Positions 1 to 10,200 of a stretch of 18,153 nucleotides of DNA are shown one piece after another. The DNA is from Cochliopodium minus (lineage: Eukaryota > Discosea > Himatismenida > Cochliopodiidae). Both the position numbers and the translations under genes were made by a program. The notes under the pieces are model-generated. The model did no database searches and was not told where the DNA came from. It worked only from the letters and a program-made list of their open reading frames with translations. Where the stretch lies: the NCBI GenBank assembly GCA_024220525.1, contig JAMYWO010000328.1, positions 9,185-27,337 of the forward strand, given 5' to 3'. Position 1 is the first letter of the stretch, and each line of letters starts with the position of its first letter.

Positions 1-94
1 ATAAATAATAAATAATAAATAATAAATAATAAATAATAAATAATAAATAATAAATAATAAATAATAAATAAATAAATAAATAAATAAATAAAAA
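1..94. repeat. A/T heptanucleotide then tetranucleotide repeat
   Basis: A (TAAATAA)n array of period 7 runs from the window edge to about 68, then (TAAA)n to 94. It borders the last visible exon of the EGF-RasGAP gene and would be intronic there. Confidence 0.95.
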
Positions 95-95
95 C

Positions 96-868
96 CTTTA
101 AAATTCTTTTCAAGTTATGAGGAATGACACCAACAGAGTTCTTGATTCTCCTCTCGATCTGGTTCAAGTAGAGAAGAAACTGGTAATTGTTGGACTTGAT
201 ATACTGCTCCTCATTGTCTTCCGTCATGAAGGAGTTGGTGTCCATCTTGTCCATCTTGATCATCTCGAGATCCAAGTCTTTATAGTTTTTGGATCCGTTG
301 TCCTTTCTCTCGTTTTTAGTGATGATGTCGTCTACGATGATGGCGCAGACCCACCAGAGATAATAAAGCGCTAATTAGGGAAAAAAATGTATTGAAAAAA
401 AATAAAAAAAAAAAAATGTATCAAAAATGAATGAATAAAAAAAGAAAATGAAACAAAAAAAATGAACAAAAAATGTTTTAAAAAAAAAAAATAAAAAAAT
501 GAATATAAAAATGTTTTAATATAAAGAATAAAAAAAAATGAAAATGGATGTTTTTTGAAATAAAATGTTAATTTATGTGCCAAATGTAAATTTAAAAAAA
601 CATTTCGATTCAATAAAAAAATATCAAATGTAAAAAGTTAATAAAAAATAGAATGAACCAAAAATTTTTAATTTAAAAAACTAAGATCTCTTTTAAAAAA
701 ACAAAAAAAAAAATTAAAAAAATGATATGAGCTTACCATTGAGTTTTACGAACGACTCGAAGATGTTTGTTGCCATGGTGTTGAGCTTGAACAAATTTTC
801 TTTACGCTTTGTGTTGGCAATTTCAGGGGGAATCCAAATTTCGACCAGATCCACAAAAATTGGATCAC
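96..868 (-). other. RasGAP-like domain, N-terminal part (two exons, interrupted by window edge)
   Basis: Residues 583-718 (exons 868-737 and 370-96, with possible extension into the preceding exon) carry the landmarks of RasGAP domains. The segment NLFKLNTMATN at 607-617 aligns with the finger-loop consensus LFR-x-N-S/T-L-A-S/T-K. It is followed by the helix pattern F-x-x-x-x-K-L with YL six residues on. The segment IKNSVGVIPHNLKRIL near 703-717 matches the later consensus I-x-x-S-x(4)-P-x-x-L-R-x-I. The FLR-x-x-x-P-A-I core expected next would be in an exon outside the window. The catalytic arginine position is Lys610. The family stimulates GTP hydrolysis on Ras-type GTPases at the inner membrane. 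Assignment rests on motif order and spacing, not a profile search. Confidence 0.68.
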
Positions 869-3800
869 CTAAAAGGAATGAAAATAATAAAAATAAAAAT
901 GAAGAAAAGTTGTTAATATTTAAAAAAAATAATGATAAATTAAAATGATGATAAATTAAAATAAATTAAAATTTAATCAAATAATAAAATGGTAGATTAA
1001 TTTAATAAATATGTTTTTTTAATAATTAAACAGTTGAAAAATTTTTAAAAAAATTGATCAAAAAAAAAAAAATTGTTCAAAAAAAAAAAAGTGAAATATA
1101 CCTTGAAGGATGTAACCTAAATTCTTAGGAAAGTCATCAATCTGCTTTTTCTTGGTGACAAAAGGGGTCATCAAATTGACGAGACCCAAGTGTTTGGTGA
1201 GATCATGCTTGAGGACCCTGAGATCATCCTCAAAGTTCTTAGTAGCGTAAGTCTCCTTGTAAACAGGGGAAAAGATGATATCTTGAAAGTCCGGTTTGGT
1301 GAGGGTTGGATCGTTGTTCAAAGCTTTCAAAGTGCCGAGGAAAATGAGGAAGATGATCAGCAAAATGACGGGTACCCCCAGCCCTACCCCGAGTCCTACG
1401 CCCAGCCCGATGTTCGCCACTTTCACCTTGACGTTACATTCGTTTCCTGTCCATCCGGATTTACAACCACATTTTTTAGGACCTTTATTTTTTTATTTGA
1501 ATTTTGAAAAAAAAAAATAATTCATTTTTAAACATGACTTTATTTTTATTTTTTTATTTTTATTTTTTTATTTTTTTATTATTTTTTTCTAAAATTCTTT
1601 ACCAACACATTCTCCATTAGCGGGGGAGGTACAATTACCTACAGAAGAACAGTCGAACTCTTGGCAATTTATTCCTTTGTATCCATCACAACATTGGCAC
1701 ACATCAGGTCCTAGGGGTTTTTTTTTTAAGAAAACAAATCAAATTAAATTAAATCTTTAAAAGATGAAAATATATATAAAATTTAAAATAATATTTGTAA
1801 TTTAACTCTTTCATAAATTTGAATTAGTTTACCAGTACAGATTCCATTTCCGCTGCAATTCGCACGATTCAGACAATTGAAATCACTACAAGTGGGACCT
1901 GAATAATTATCCGTGCATGTACAATTGTTTGGTGCTTCAATAAAAAATAAAGTTTAAATGACATTTGGATAAATTGATTGTGATATTTTGTTATTAAATT
2001 ATCATGTGAAAAGAATTAGTCTGAGAAAAAAAAAAATATTACCATTACACTCGCCGTTACCACTGCAAAATTTTACTCCAGAACAATCGTAATCGCCGCA
2101 ATTTACGCCTTTGTACAAGTTGACACAAGTACATACTCTTGCAGCTTTAAAAAAAAAAAAATTGAATTTTTTTAGATAAATCCAAAAACTAATACTTATT
2201 AATATCAAAAGCAATTAGAAAAAAAACTAATAAGTAAGATTAAATATTAAAAGCAATCAGAAAATATTTTCTGGATAATTTAAATAAAAAATAAATTAAT
2301 ATTTTTAAAATAAAACTTACCTGTGCATGATCCACCATTCTGACAATCACCTATTTCGGAACAGTCAGGAGTACTGCAATCATCTCCTTTGTAACCTGGA
2401 AAACAATGACAAACATTTGGCCCATTACATTCTCCACTACCTTTATGGCTGCCGCAACCATTTAGAGAAGAGCAATCGTAACTTGAACAGTCGTTTCCCT
2501 GGAAAAAATTTGGTTTTTTAAATAATTTGGAACACAAAAAAAAAAAACAAAATCATACACCATAACCAGTTGTGCAATTACATTGATTGATACCTTTATG
2601 TAAGAAATATTATTGAGTATAAAGATATTTTTGAAAGAAAATAATTAAATGATTCAGAATTAAAAGAATCTATTTATATCATAATATACTTGATTAAATT
2701 TTTTCAAACATTGATAAATTGATGATATCAATTTTGTTATTTTCATATAGTGTCCATATATGTATTAAAAAATTTTTTTATTAAACCTGTGCAAATTCCT
2801 CTACCACTGCAATATCTCACTTGTGAGCAATCAAAATTAGAACAATCAAAACCTTTTTTTAAAAGGAATATAGGATTTTAAAATATTTAAAATAGAAATG
2901 TTATTATTTTACCTGCATATCCAGAATTGCATGCACATTGATTTGGTCCTTTTGAATTTTTAATCAAATTTTGTTTGAATTTTTTTTATTAATTTACCAA
3001 CACAATTTCCATTTTTATTGCAATCTCCAATTACAGCACAATCAAAAGTAGAACAATCTGAGTTCGTATATCCAATATTACATTTGCATTGATTATCAGC
3101 TGACAAATTATCGGGACATTAATAAATTAATTTAAATATTAAAAAAATATAAAAAAAATTCTCTTCACCTACACATTGCCCATTCCCATTGCAAGAATTT
3201 AGAAGGGAACAATCGAATACTACCCTTTGATATATTGATCTTCCCAATTGCATTTGGATGGGATCTGATGCTGCCTTTTCGTATCCCACATTCAATCTTG
3301 GGGAATGGATATGCAGTTTCTCTCCTCCTTTCAAGCCTTCCAATTCCATCCTCACATTGATTCCTTCCTTATCGTGAGTACAATGGGTTGAATTCTGGAA
3401 AAATTCACAATCTGTTTTATCTCTTCCTATCCCACAGATATCATCATTTCTAACGCTATGACTTGAACAAATGAAATGCACATTCTAAATTGAAAATTTT
3501 GTTTTGAGTATAACAAAAGGTAACACATGCATAATGTTTTATATAGATTATTGACTTTATTATTTACCTTTAATTTAATGTTTAATGATTTTTCATTTAT
3601 ATTATTGAACGAAAGCTTAAATTGTAAATTAGAAATTGGTGAATGAGAATCTTCATGATGTTCGAATGGCAACATCAAATAATTTTCGTGATCTTTCAAA
3701 GCTGTAACTTCTGACTTTTGGAACAATATCAATATAATTATTATAGTTAAATAAGATGTTTATAAAGTTACATATCCTTTTGAATCTTTGTCGCATAAAT

Positions 3801-3945
3801 TCATTAAATTTGATATTTTGAAATGATCCATATTTAATCTTTCTAATTCTTTGCATCTCAAGGATTTGGGGTCGCGTATTTCTGATCCATTTATTGAAAA
3901 TGAAAAAAGGAATATAAAAAGAAATATAATAATCCTTTTATTCAT
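96..3945 (-). CDS. EGF-repeat transmembrane receptor with intracellular RasGAP domain (3' end off window)
   Basis: Fourteen exons read in frame on the minus strand: 3945-3772, 3714-3568, 3484-3169, 3099-2998, 2948-2913, 2852-2787, 2593-2559, 2498-2321, 2144-2043, 1934-1833, 1710-1603, 1482-1102, 868-737 and 370-96. They total 2154 nt (718 codons) and all introns are GT-AG. The start is the first ATG of the open frame; residues 1-20 form a hydrophobic signal peptide (MNKRIIIFLFIFLFSFSING). Residues 21-197 are an unrecognised ectodomain with scattered Cys. Residues 198-471 hold eight EGF-like repeats, 478-506 a membrane helix, and 507-718 a cytoplasmic tail whose last ~135 residues resemble RasGAP. 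The protein should be a type I surface receptor, with the EGF array outside and a Ras-family regulator inside. The last exon end at 96 (AAAG|GTTTTT) is uncertain, and a downstream exon with the rest of the GAP domain should lie left of the window. The exon structure is well supported; ligand and GTPase partner are unknown. Confidence 0.85.
371..736 (-). other. Long A/T-rich intron (366 nt) in the RasGAP region
   Basis: This is the longest intron of the receptor gene. It has a G|GTAAGC donor at 736 and an ATTAG| acceptor at 371, and it is phase 1. It is nearly pure A/T with many poly-A runs on the plus strand, and I see no gene in it. The neighbouring intron 869-1101 (233 nt) is similar. Confidence 0.8.
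1331..1417 (-). other. Transmembrane helix of the EGF receptor
   Basis: Residues 478-506 are a continuous hydrophobic run that begins with a Gly-Leu-Gly-Val repeat (three near-identical 12-nt units, unusually GC-rich) and continues PVILLIIFLIFLG. It follows the last EGF repeat (NEC) and precedes a charged tail, so it fits a single-pass helix with the EGF array outside. The regular glycine spacing is typical of helices that pack against each other, which suggests dimerisation (inference). Confidence 0.85.
1436..3214 (-). other. Eight tandem tenascin-type EGF-like repeats (spread over introns)
   Basis: Residues 198-471 repeat the pattern D-C-S-x(3-5)-C-x-G-x-G-x-C-x-G/A-P-N-x-C-x-C-x(2)-G-Y-x-G-x(2)-C eight times, with about 31-35 residues and six Cys per unit. 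The NGxC and CxCxxGY signatures are those of the EGF-like repeats of tenascins and of many amoebal surface proteins. Most exons begin and end in phase 1 at the Gly/Ala after the fourth-from-last Cys, so a repeat-length exon (102-108 nt) can be added or lost without a frameshift. One unit is split into 36-nt and 66-nt exons, and another uses a phase 0 junction (2559/2498). The array should form a rod-like extracellular stalk with disulphide bonds. Confidence 0.88.
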
Positions 3946-4261
3946 TTTTTTTTAATTCTCTTTTTTATAAACTCAATGGGTTAACAAAATTGTTTAAATT
4001 AGATTAAGAACAGTTGAATCAATCGAATGTGTAGAAAATTAAAATTTTAATTTTGGATAGAGGTAAGCCAACATATAAAAATAATATTTTATTAATTTTA
4101 AATCGATTTGACTTTAAATAAAAAAATTCACTCAATCAAATGGTATCAGTTCAATGTGTGATTTATAATTCGAGGTCAATTATATGTATTGGAATTGAGA
4201 TTTCTTTGTATTTTTTTATCTTATAATTTATGAAAAATAAAAAATTAATCTTTCGATTAAA
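3946..4261. promoter_or_regulatory. Shared divergent promoter region between receptor and Roco gene
   Basis: Only 316 bp separate the two start codons, which point away from each other, so both 5' leaders and both promoters must lie here. The stretch is A/T-rich, with a GGGTTAAC tract near 3978 and TATAAA-like strings at 3965 and 4073, which are expected by chance at this composition. No ORF or confident element is visible. A-rich sequence directly precedes both ATGs, as is common in AT-rich protists. Confidence 0.5.
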
Positions 4262-7200
4262 ATGGATTTGAATGAGATCAAAGATTTTTATCAGGATGTG
4301 ATAGATACCAAAAAAGGAGTATTAAATTTGGATGATCAGAATCTTAGAATGAAAGAATATAAGAGTATATCTGAAGCATTATTGAGTAATTCCAATATTA
4401 GGGAAATATCACTTGAAAGAACAAAAATAAGCCCAGAAAATCTTAAAATCATTTTGAAATCTTTGCTTTACAAAAAGATAGATTCCTTATTTCTCAATAC
4501 AAATGAAATAAATAATGATGGTGCGAAATTAATTTCAGAATTTTTGATTGAGAATAATACATTGAAGAATTTATATCTCAAAGAGAATTACATTGATGAT
4601 AATGGAGTATCATTCATTGCAAATTCTTTAAAAGCAAATAATGGATTGAAGAAAATATATTTGGAAAAGAATAATATAACAGAAAAAGGATATCAATATG
4701 TTTTGGATTCTATACTAATCAACAGCAATATCACCGAGATAGGACTAGATGAGACATATGATAAAATAAGAGGTGAAATAAATCAATTGTGCAAGGAAAA
4801 CAAATCGAACAAAGAAAGGGCAGAGGAAAGGGTTTCGAAACATTTGGATTCAGAGAAATTCAAAACAAAATACTTAGATTCATCATCATATATCAGTTTG
4901 GTAAAAGATAAATTCAATATTATAATATTGTGTATCTTATAATGATTCAAAGAAAATTGAAGATGAGGAACATGAGAAAAAATTGGAGATAAAAGTTAAT
5001 GAAAAATTGGTGATAAAGGAGAATATACTGGAGACATTAATTTCAAAAATAAAAGAAAAAAAGAGGGATTTTTTTATCAACGATTATCAAGCCAACAACT
5101 TAAAAATAAAGCGATTGTTCCTCAACAATGAGGAATATATAGATTATGAATCCAAAATTGAAGGGAAATATCTCACAAAGAGAGATTTGATAATAGTTGC
5201 AGAAATAGAAGTGATGAAGTATGGAAAATCAAAGTTTAGGGATACCAAAGAAGACATTATAAAAACTAAAGTTAAAAAAAGTTTTGATAATAGAGGAAAC
5301 ATCATATGTCTTGTTGAAGGTATCTTCAAAAAAAAAAAAAAGAATAAAAAAAATAATAAAAAAAATTTTGTAATAGGAGATTTTGAGGAAGACGGTTCTG
5401 TGATTGAAGGAAAGGGGAAAAAATTTGACACTAAAAACAAGGTAGTGTGGGATGGGGAGTGGAGGAATGGTAAGGAGTTTACGGGAACTGGAATGTTTTA
5501 TTGGAAGGATAATGAGAATCATTTTTGGAAATGTAGAGGTAAAAATAATATTATTTTTTTTATTTAAATCTGTGTGTTTGATAATTTGATTTTTTACTTT
5601 AATTAACATTTAAGCTTAAATATTAAAGGAGAGTTATTAGAAACGATACCATTGAAAGGAAAAATACTGATGAAATGCAAGGATTTGCAGGAGATGTACA
5701 TAGGGGAATTTGATTTTAATAAAAAGAGGAGATCAGGAAAAGGAATTTTGACGTTGAAAAACAGGGAATATTTTGTTGAGCATGACAACAAAGGGAATTT
5801 GATTCCAAACAAAAAACAAAGAACTTTTGAAGGAATAAGGATCATGATAGGTACTAAATTAATCAGTTCATCATTTTATAATTTTAACATTAATTAAAGT
5901 CGGATGTGAAAATGTTGGAAAAACATCTCTCAAAAGAAGATTGGTTGGTTCTGTGGATGAGGAATTGAATGAAGATGCTTTCGAAGTAGTTCAAAAAAAC
6001 AAAAAAGAGAAAATGATGACACATGGTGTTGACATAGAGAAATTTGTGAAAGTTAACACCAACAATAATAGTTCAGTAACCTTTTCTCTTTGGGATTTTG
6101 CGGGACATGAAGAGTAAAAAAAAATCTTAAAATTTCTTTTCATTTGAAAGATAACAAAAATTTATTAGGTATCATCTTGGTCACATGTAAAAAAAAATTT
6201 TTAATTTAATTTTTTTAATCTAATTTTTTAAAGATTTTTTTTTGATCAAGGTAATATGTTTTCAATCAAATATTAATATTTCTCAAAAATCAATATCCTA
6301 AATTAAAGAGTGTTTATATCTTCTGGTGTTTGATTTGTCTATTAAGAGAAAAGATTTGATCTCCAAAAACAAACTCTTGTACTGGTACTATTTTTTTTTT
6401 TAATTTTTATTTTTTATCTTAAATATGCCAGGTTTTATTTCCTCCAAACAAAAATAGGACCAAAAACTCCAGTCCTTTTGATAGGAACAAAGATAGACAA
6501 ACTCGAAAAGAAAATTCCCAATAGCCCAAAAGAAAAAGAAAAGTTACTCAAAATAATTTCAAAGATTGATAAAAGAAATGAAGGTAGATTTATAAGAGTT
6601 TAAATTAACTTTTTTTCTAAAAAAATATTTAAAACAAGAAATACAACGTACTATTATTGAAAACAACATCAAGTTAAATTTCCACATGTTCCCTGATATC
6701 AATTTTGAAAAGCTAAAACTAAAGTACAAAGAATCATCCGAAAATAAATATCCGCTTTATTGTAATCCATGCCACCCAGAAAGAGAAAAAAAGAAACAAT
6801 TATATTTTCACCATTTGAAGAATAGACAACTCAATTCTACAGGAATAGAAGAGCTCTTCAAAGTTTTGTCTGAGAAGTATGATGACAACAAAAAGTACTC
6901 TGTCTCCACCAAACTTACCCACAAAATAGTTAACGAGAAAATTGAACAACTCTCGAACAAGAAGATTTTTCTAGAAAGAATCAAGAAGAAGGACAATGAT
7001 TTCAAAGACAAAAAGAACAAGGAAAAGATGTCCAAAGCTAAAGTATATATGAAAATATTTTTCAATAGCCATGAAATTATTAATTTGAGTGAGGAGATAA
7101 ATCCTAACGATTTCCAATGTGTTGGGACTTCAGTGTTTGAAGAAAAAGCTTTGCTTTTATCTTCTTCTTTCTTTTCGCAAGCCGGTGCAATATGGTACAA

Positions 7201-10200
7201 CAAAAAAGTGAATCTACAGAGTGGATTTTCTTGTCACTTCAAATTCAAAATCCCAAATAAAGGAGGTGAAGGATTTGCTTTTGTCTTACAGTAGCTTAAT
7301 TTAATTTTTTAAAAATTTTTCAATTAATATCCCTCATTACATTAGGAATAACTCAGAAGGATCAAAGTCCCTAGGAGCAAAAGGTAAAAACAAAAAAACT
7401 TGCAAAATTTTTGGTAATTTCATTATTTAACTTTACTTTAAATTAGGAAGAGGAATTGGATACTCTGGTCTTAAAAACTGTTTGGTTCTGGAATTTGATA
7501 CCAACGAGAATTTTATCTCGAGAGACACCAACGATAATCATGTTGCTTTCATGACTGGAGACGATAAAGAGTGCACTAGTAATCACACCAAATGTGATCT
7601 TGGAATATCGTTCAACATACCTCAATTAAACGATGGAAAGGAGCATCTTGTGGACATTTTTTACAACCCCGAGAATACCTACTTCGAGATCTATTTCGAC
7701 AACAAGGATGATTGCTCTTTATCTACCAAAATAAACTTACAAAAAATATTTAGCGAGGATTGTTGGGTTGGCTTTACTGCTTGCGGAAATAAGTTTCATT
7801 CTCATTACATATTTGATTGGAAGCTCTATTCTTACCTGCCCAAAGAAGATGAATCATCTCACCCTAAAGTTCTTGATATCATAAACAATAAAAATGTGAG
7901 TATTGATAACCAAGAGAAGATCAAAGAAAAGTTCGAAGAAGAGTGTTTTGTTCCTTTCATTAATGTCCAACAATTAAAAAATGAGCTTTCAAAAGAATGC
8001 AACAAAAAAGAAAAATTGGAAAAGTTGGAATTGATAGAATGCATTGATAACTTGGAAAACATCTTGGTTGATTTGCACAAGTTGGGACTCATAATATACT
8101 TTAATGATCCTCTTTTAAAAAATTTTATCATTTTTCACCCTATTTGGTTTAACAATGGTTAAATTTTTAATCTTTGATTTTAAAAGTTAAATTTTATCTT
8201 TTTTCAAATCTTAGTGATAAAAGTTTTGGTTGACCGTGGAAGGAAGAAGCTAGAAGAATTAATAGAGGAAATATATGAGTACATGCTTGATTTATCTTCA
8301 GATTATGAAGTTGAACAAGCAGAAGAATTCTCTGAAAAGGATATCAATGAAAAACAAGAAGAGATTCTTGAAAATAATAGGAAAGAGGAACCTTTCTTCC
8401 AACTTTTGAACTATCTTAAGTACATCCTGATCGAAGTAAAGGGGGATTGCTGGAAACATTATGTCGCTGATATATGGTACGACGATGATCTCAAAAGTAA
8501 ATCTAATGTGGACAAACTGAGTTTTGGTTCTTTACTTGATCACATCGAATACATAGAAATGCAGCTGAGGAAAGAGGAAAATACTTTTGGAAAGAATATT
8601 TTGGAGACTCTACTCAACAAAGAAGGCAACAACAAATTTAATTTGTCTCAAATGTTCTACACCATCAACCAAGAAATCCTCGGTTTTATCATTGAAAACA
8701 TTCTTGGAGAGATGAATTATGAGAAAAGTCTATTTTTAGAACAAATGTTAGTGAGGTCAGAAAATTTTAATATTCATAACTTTTTTTACTTTAAAAAAAA
8801 TTTGTTTTAGGTTCGACTTTCTCTTGATTGAAGGAAGGCAGCAGTTTGATAAAAACAAGTATGCATACAGAAAACAAAACTATTTGGTTCCTTTGCTCTT
8901 CCCAAACAAAAGACCTATGCACATAGTTCTTGGTCAAAATAATGAATACGCCAGTTTCGTTCGAAAGAAGGAGTGGGCTTTGAAGTATTTTTTGCCTTTT
9001 AGACCCTCTTCGATCTGGAAACTATTATTTATTAAACTGAGGAAATGTTGCCTTGAAAAAGAGCAATCTATGAAAATGATATCCGAAATTTATTGGAAAG
9101 ATGGTATTGCTTTTTTTATTGTTGTTGATTTTTATTTTTTATTTTTTATTTTTTATTTTTTATTTTTTATTTTTTATTTATTTTATTTTATTTTTAATTT
9201 TTAATTATTTTAATTATTTTTTTTTTTTCAATTTTCTTCATTTTTTTCACATTTTTAATTCCGTCTTAAGGTCTGATTTTTTTCATTGGTAACGGTGATG
9301 ACACAGTCCATTCGTTGATCGAACTGGAGTTTCTCGAGAACACCGAAGAAGACCAGATTCAAAAGAGCACAGACAACAAAAAGTTGAAAGAAGATGTCTC
9401 AACAACCAACGAAACGTTCAAGAACAAAATAATCATCAAAATAAAAACAGATCAGAACCCTCAGTTTTTTGTGGGTCCAATTACAAAGACCATTGAGGAG
9501 TTTGTTAACAAGTGGATGAATTCTGACATTGAGCCCATTTCCAACCGTGCAAACTTTATCAACGAGAATAACAAAGAATTTTTCTTCGAAGTTCGATTCA
9601 AGAAAGTTGACAAGAGCAAAGAAGGAGATGAAGTTAATGAAGTTTTAAAAGTAAAAAAAAAATTATTATTATTTTTTATTTTTCATTTTTGTCTTTTGTT
9701 TTATTTTTGATTCTATTCTTTTTAAACTTTAAATTTTTGTTCAATATTCTAATTTTAATTTTTAAAATTTTTTTTATTAATGTTCAAAAATAGTTCGATT
9801 GTGTTTATTGTGGTCTTTCTGTTCTTTTGAAGGAAGGCGTTAAAGAGTGTAAATTTTGTAATATTAATTTTTTGATCGAAAATCAGTTTGGAGTGATAAA
9901 GACAATAGCACAAGGAGGTAAAAAAATAAATATAATCAATAAAATTAAAAATTAAAAATTAAAAATAAAAAAAATTTTAAAAAAAATATTCAAAACATTG
10001 TTTGATGAATTTTTAAAAATTTAAATGATTCAGGTTTTGGAAGAATATTCAGTGGATTGCATGTCCCAACATCCATACATGTGGCCATCAAAGAAAGGAT
10101 AGATGATAAACACATTGAAGAATGGAAGAGCGAGATAGAAATCCTCAAGATGATCGAAGAGAAGGTGCCTGATCTGTGCTCTTCCAGATACATCTGCACA

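Noticed and set aside
1-94. Telomere or CRISPR-like array
   Set aside because: The units are pure A/T simple repeats without spacers or G-rich strand; they are ordinary low-complexity DNA.
371-613. 80-codon minus-strand frame rich in Phe
   Set aside because: It is made of poly-A/T intron sequence between two exons of the receptor gene; no protein-like composition.
1190-1520. Two plus-strand frames across the receptor TM exon
   Set aside because: They are shadows of the minus-strand exon 1482-1102, which carries the EGF end, membrane helix and tail in one conserved frame.
2559-2560. Phase 1 donor G|GTGTAT at the end of exon 2593-2559
   Set aside because: It gives the wrong frame for the next EGF exon; the neighbouring donor GGT|GTATGA keeps GYG-GNDC in frame.
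5320-5376. Lys/Asn-rich coding insert in the MORN domain
   Set aside because: Considered first as exon, but good GT-AG borders, typical intron size and a better MORN match after removal favour an intron.
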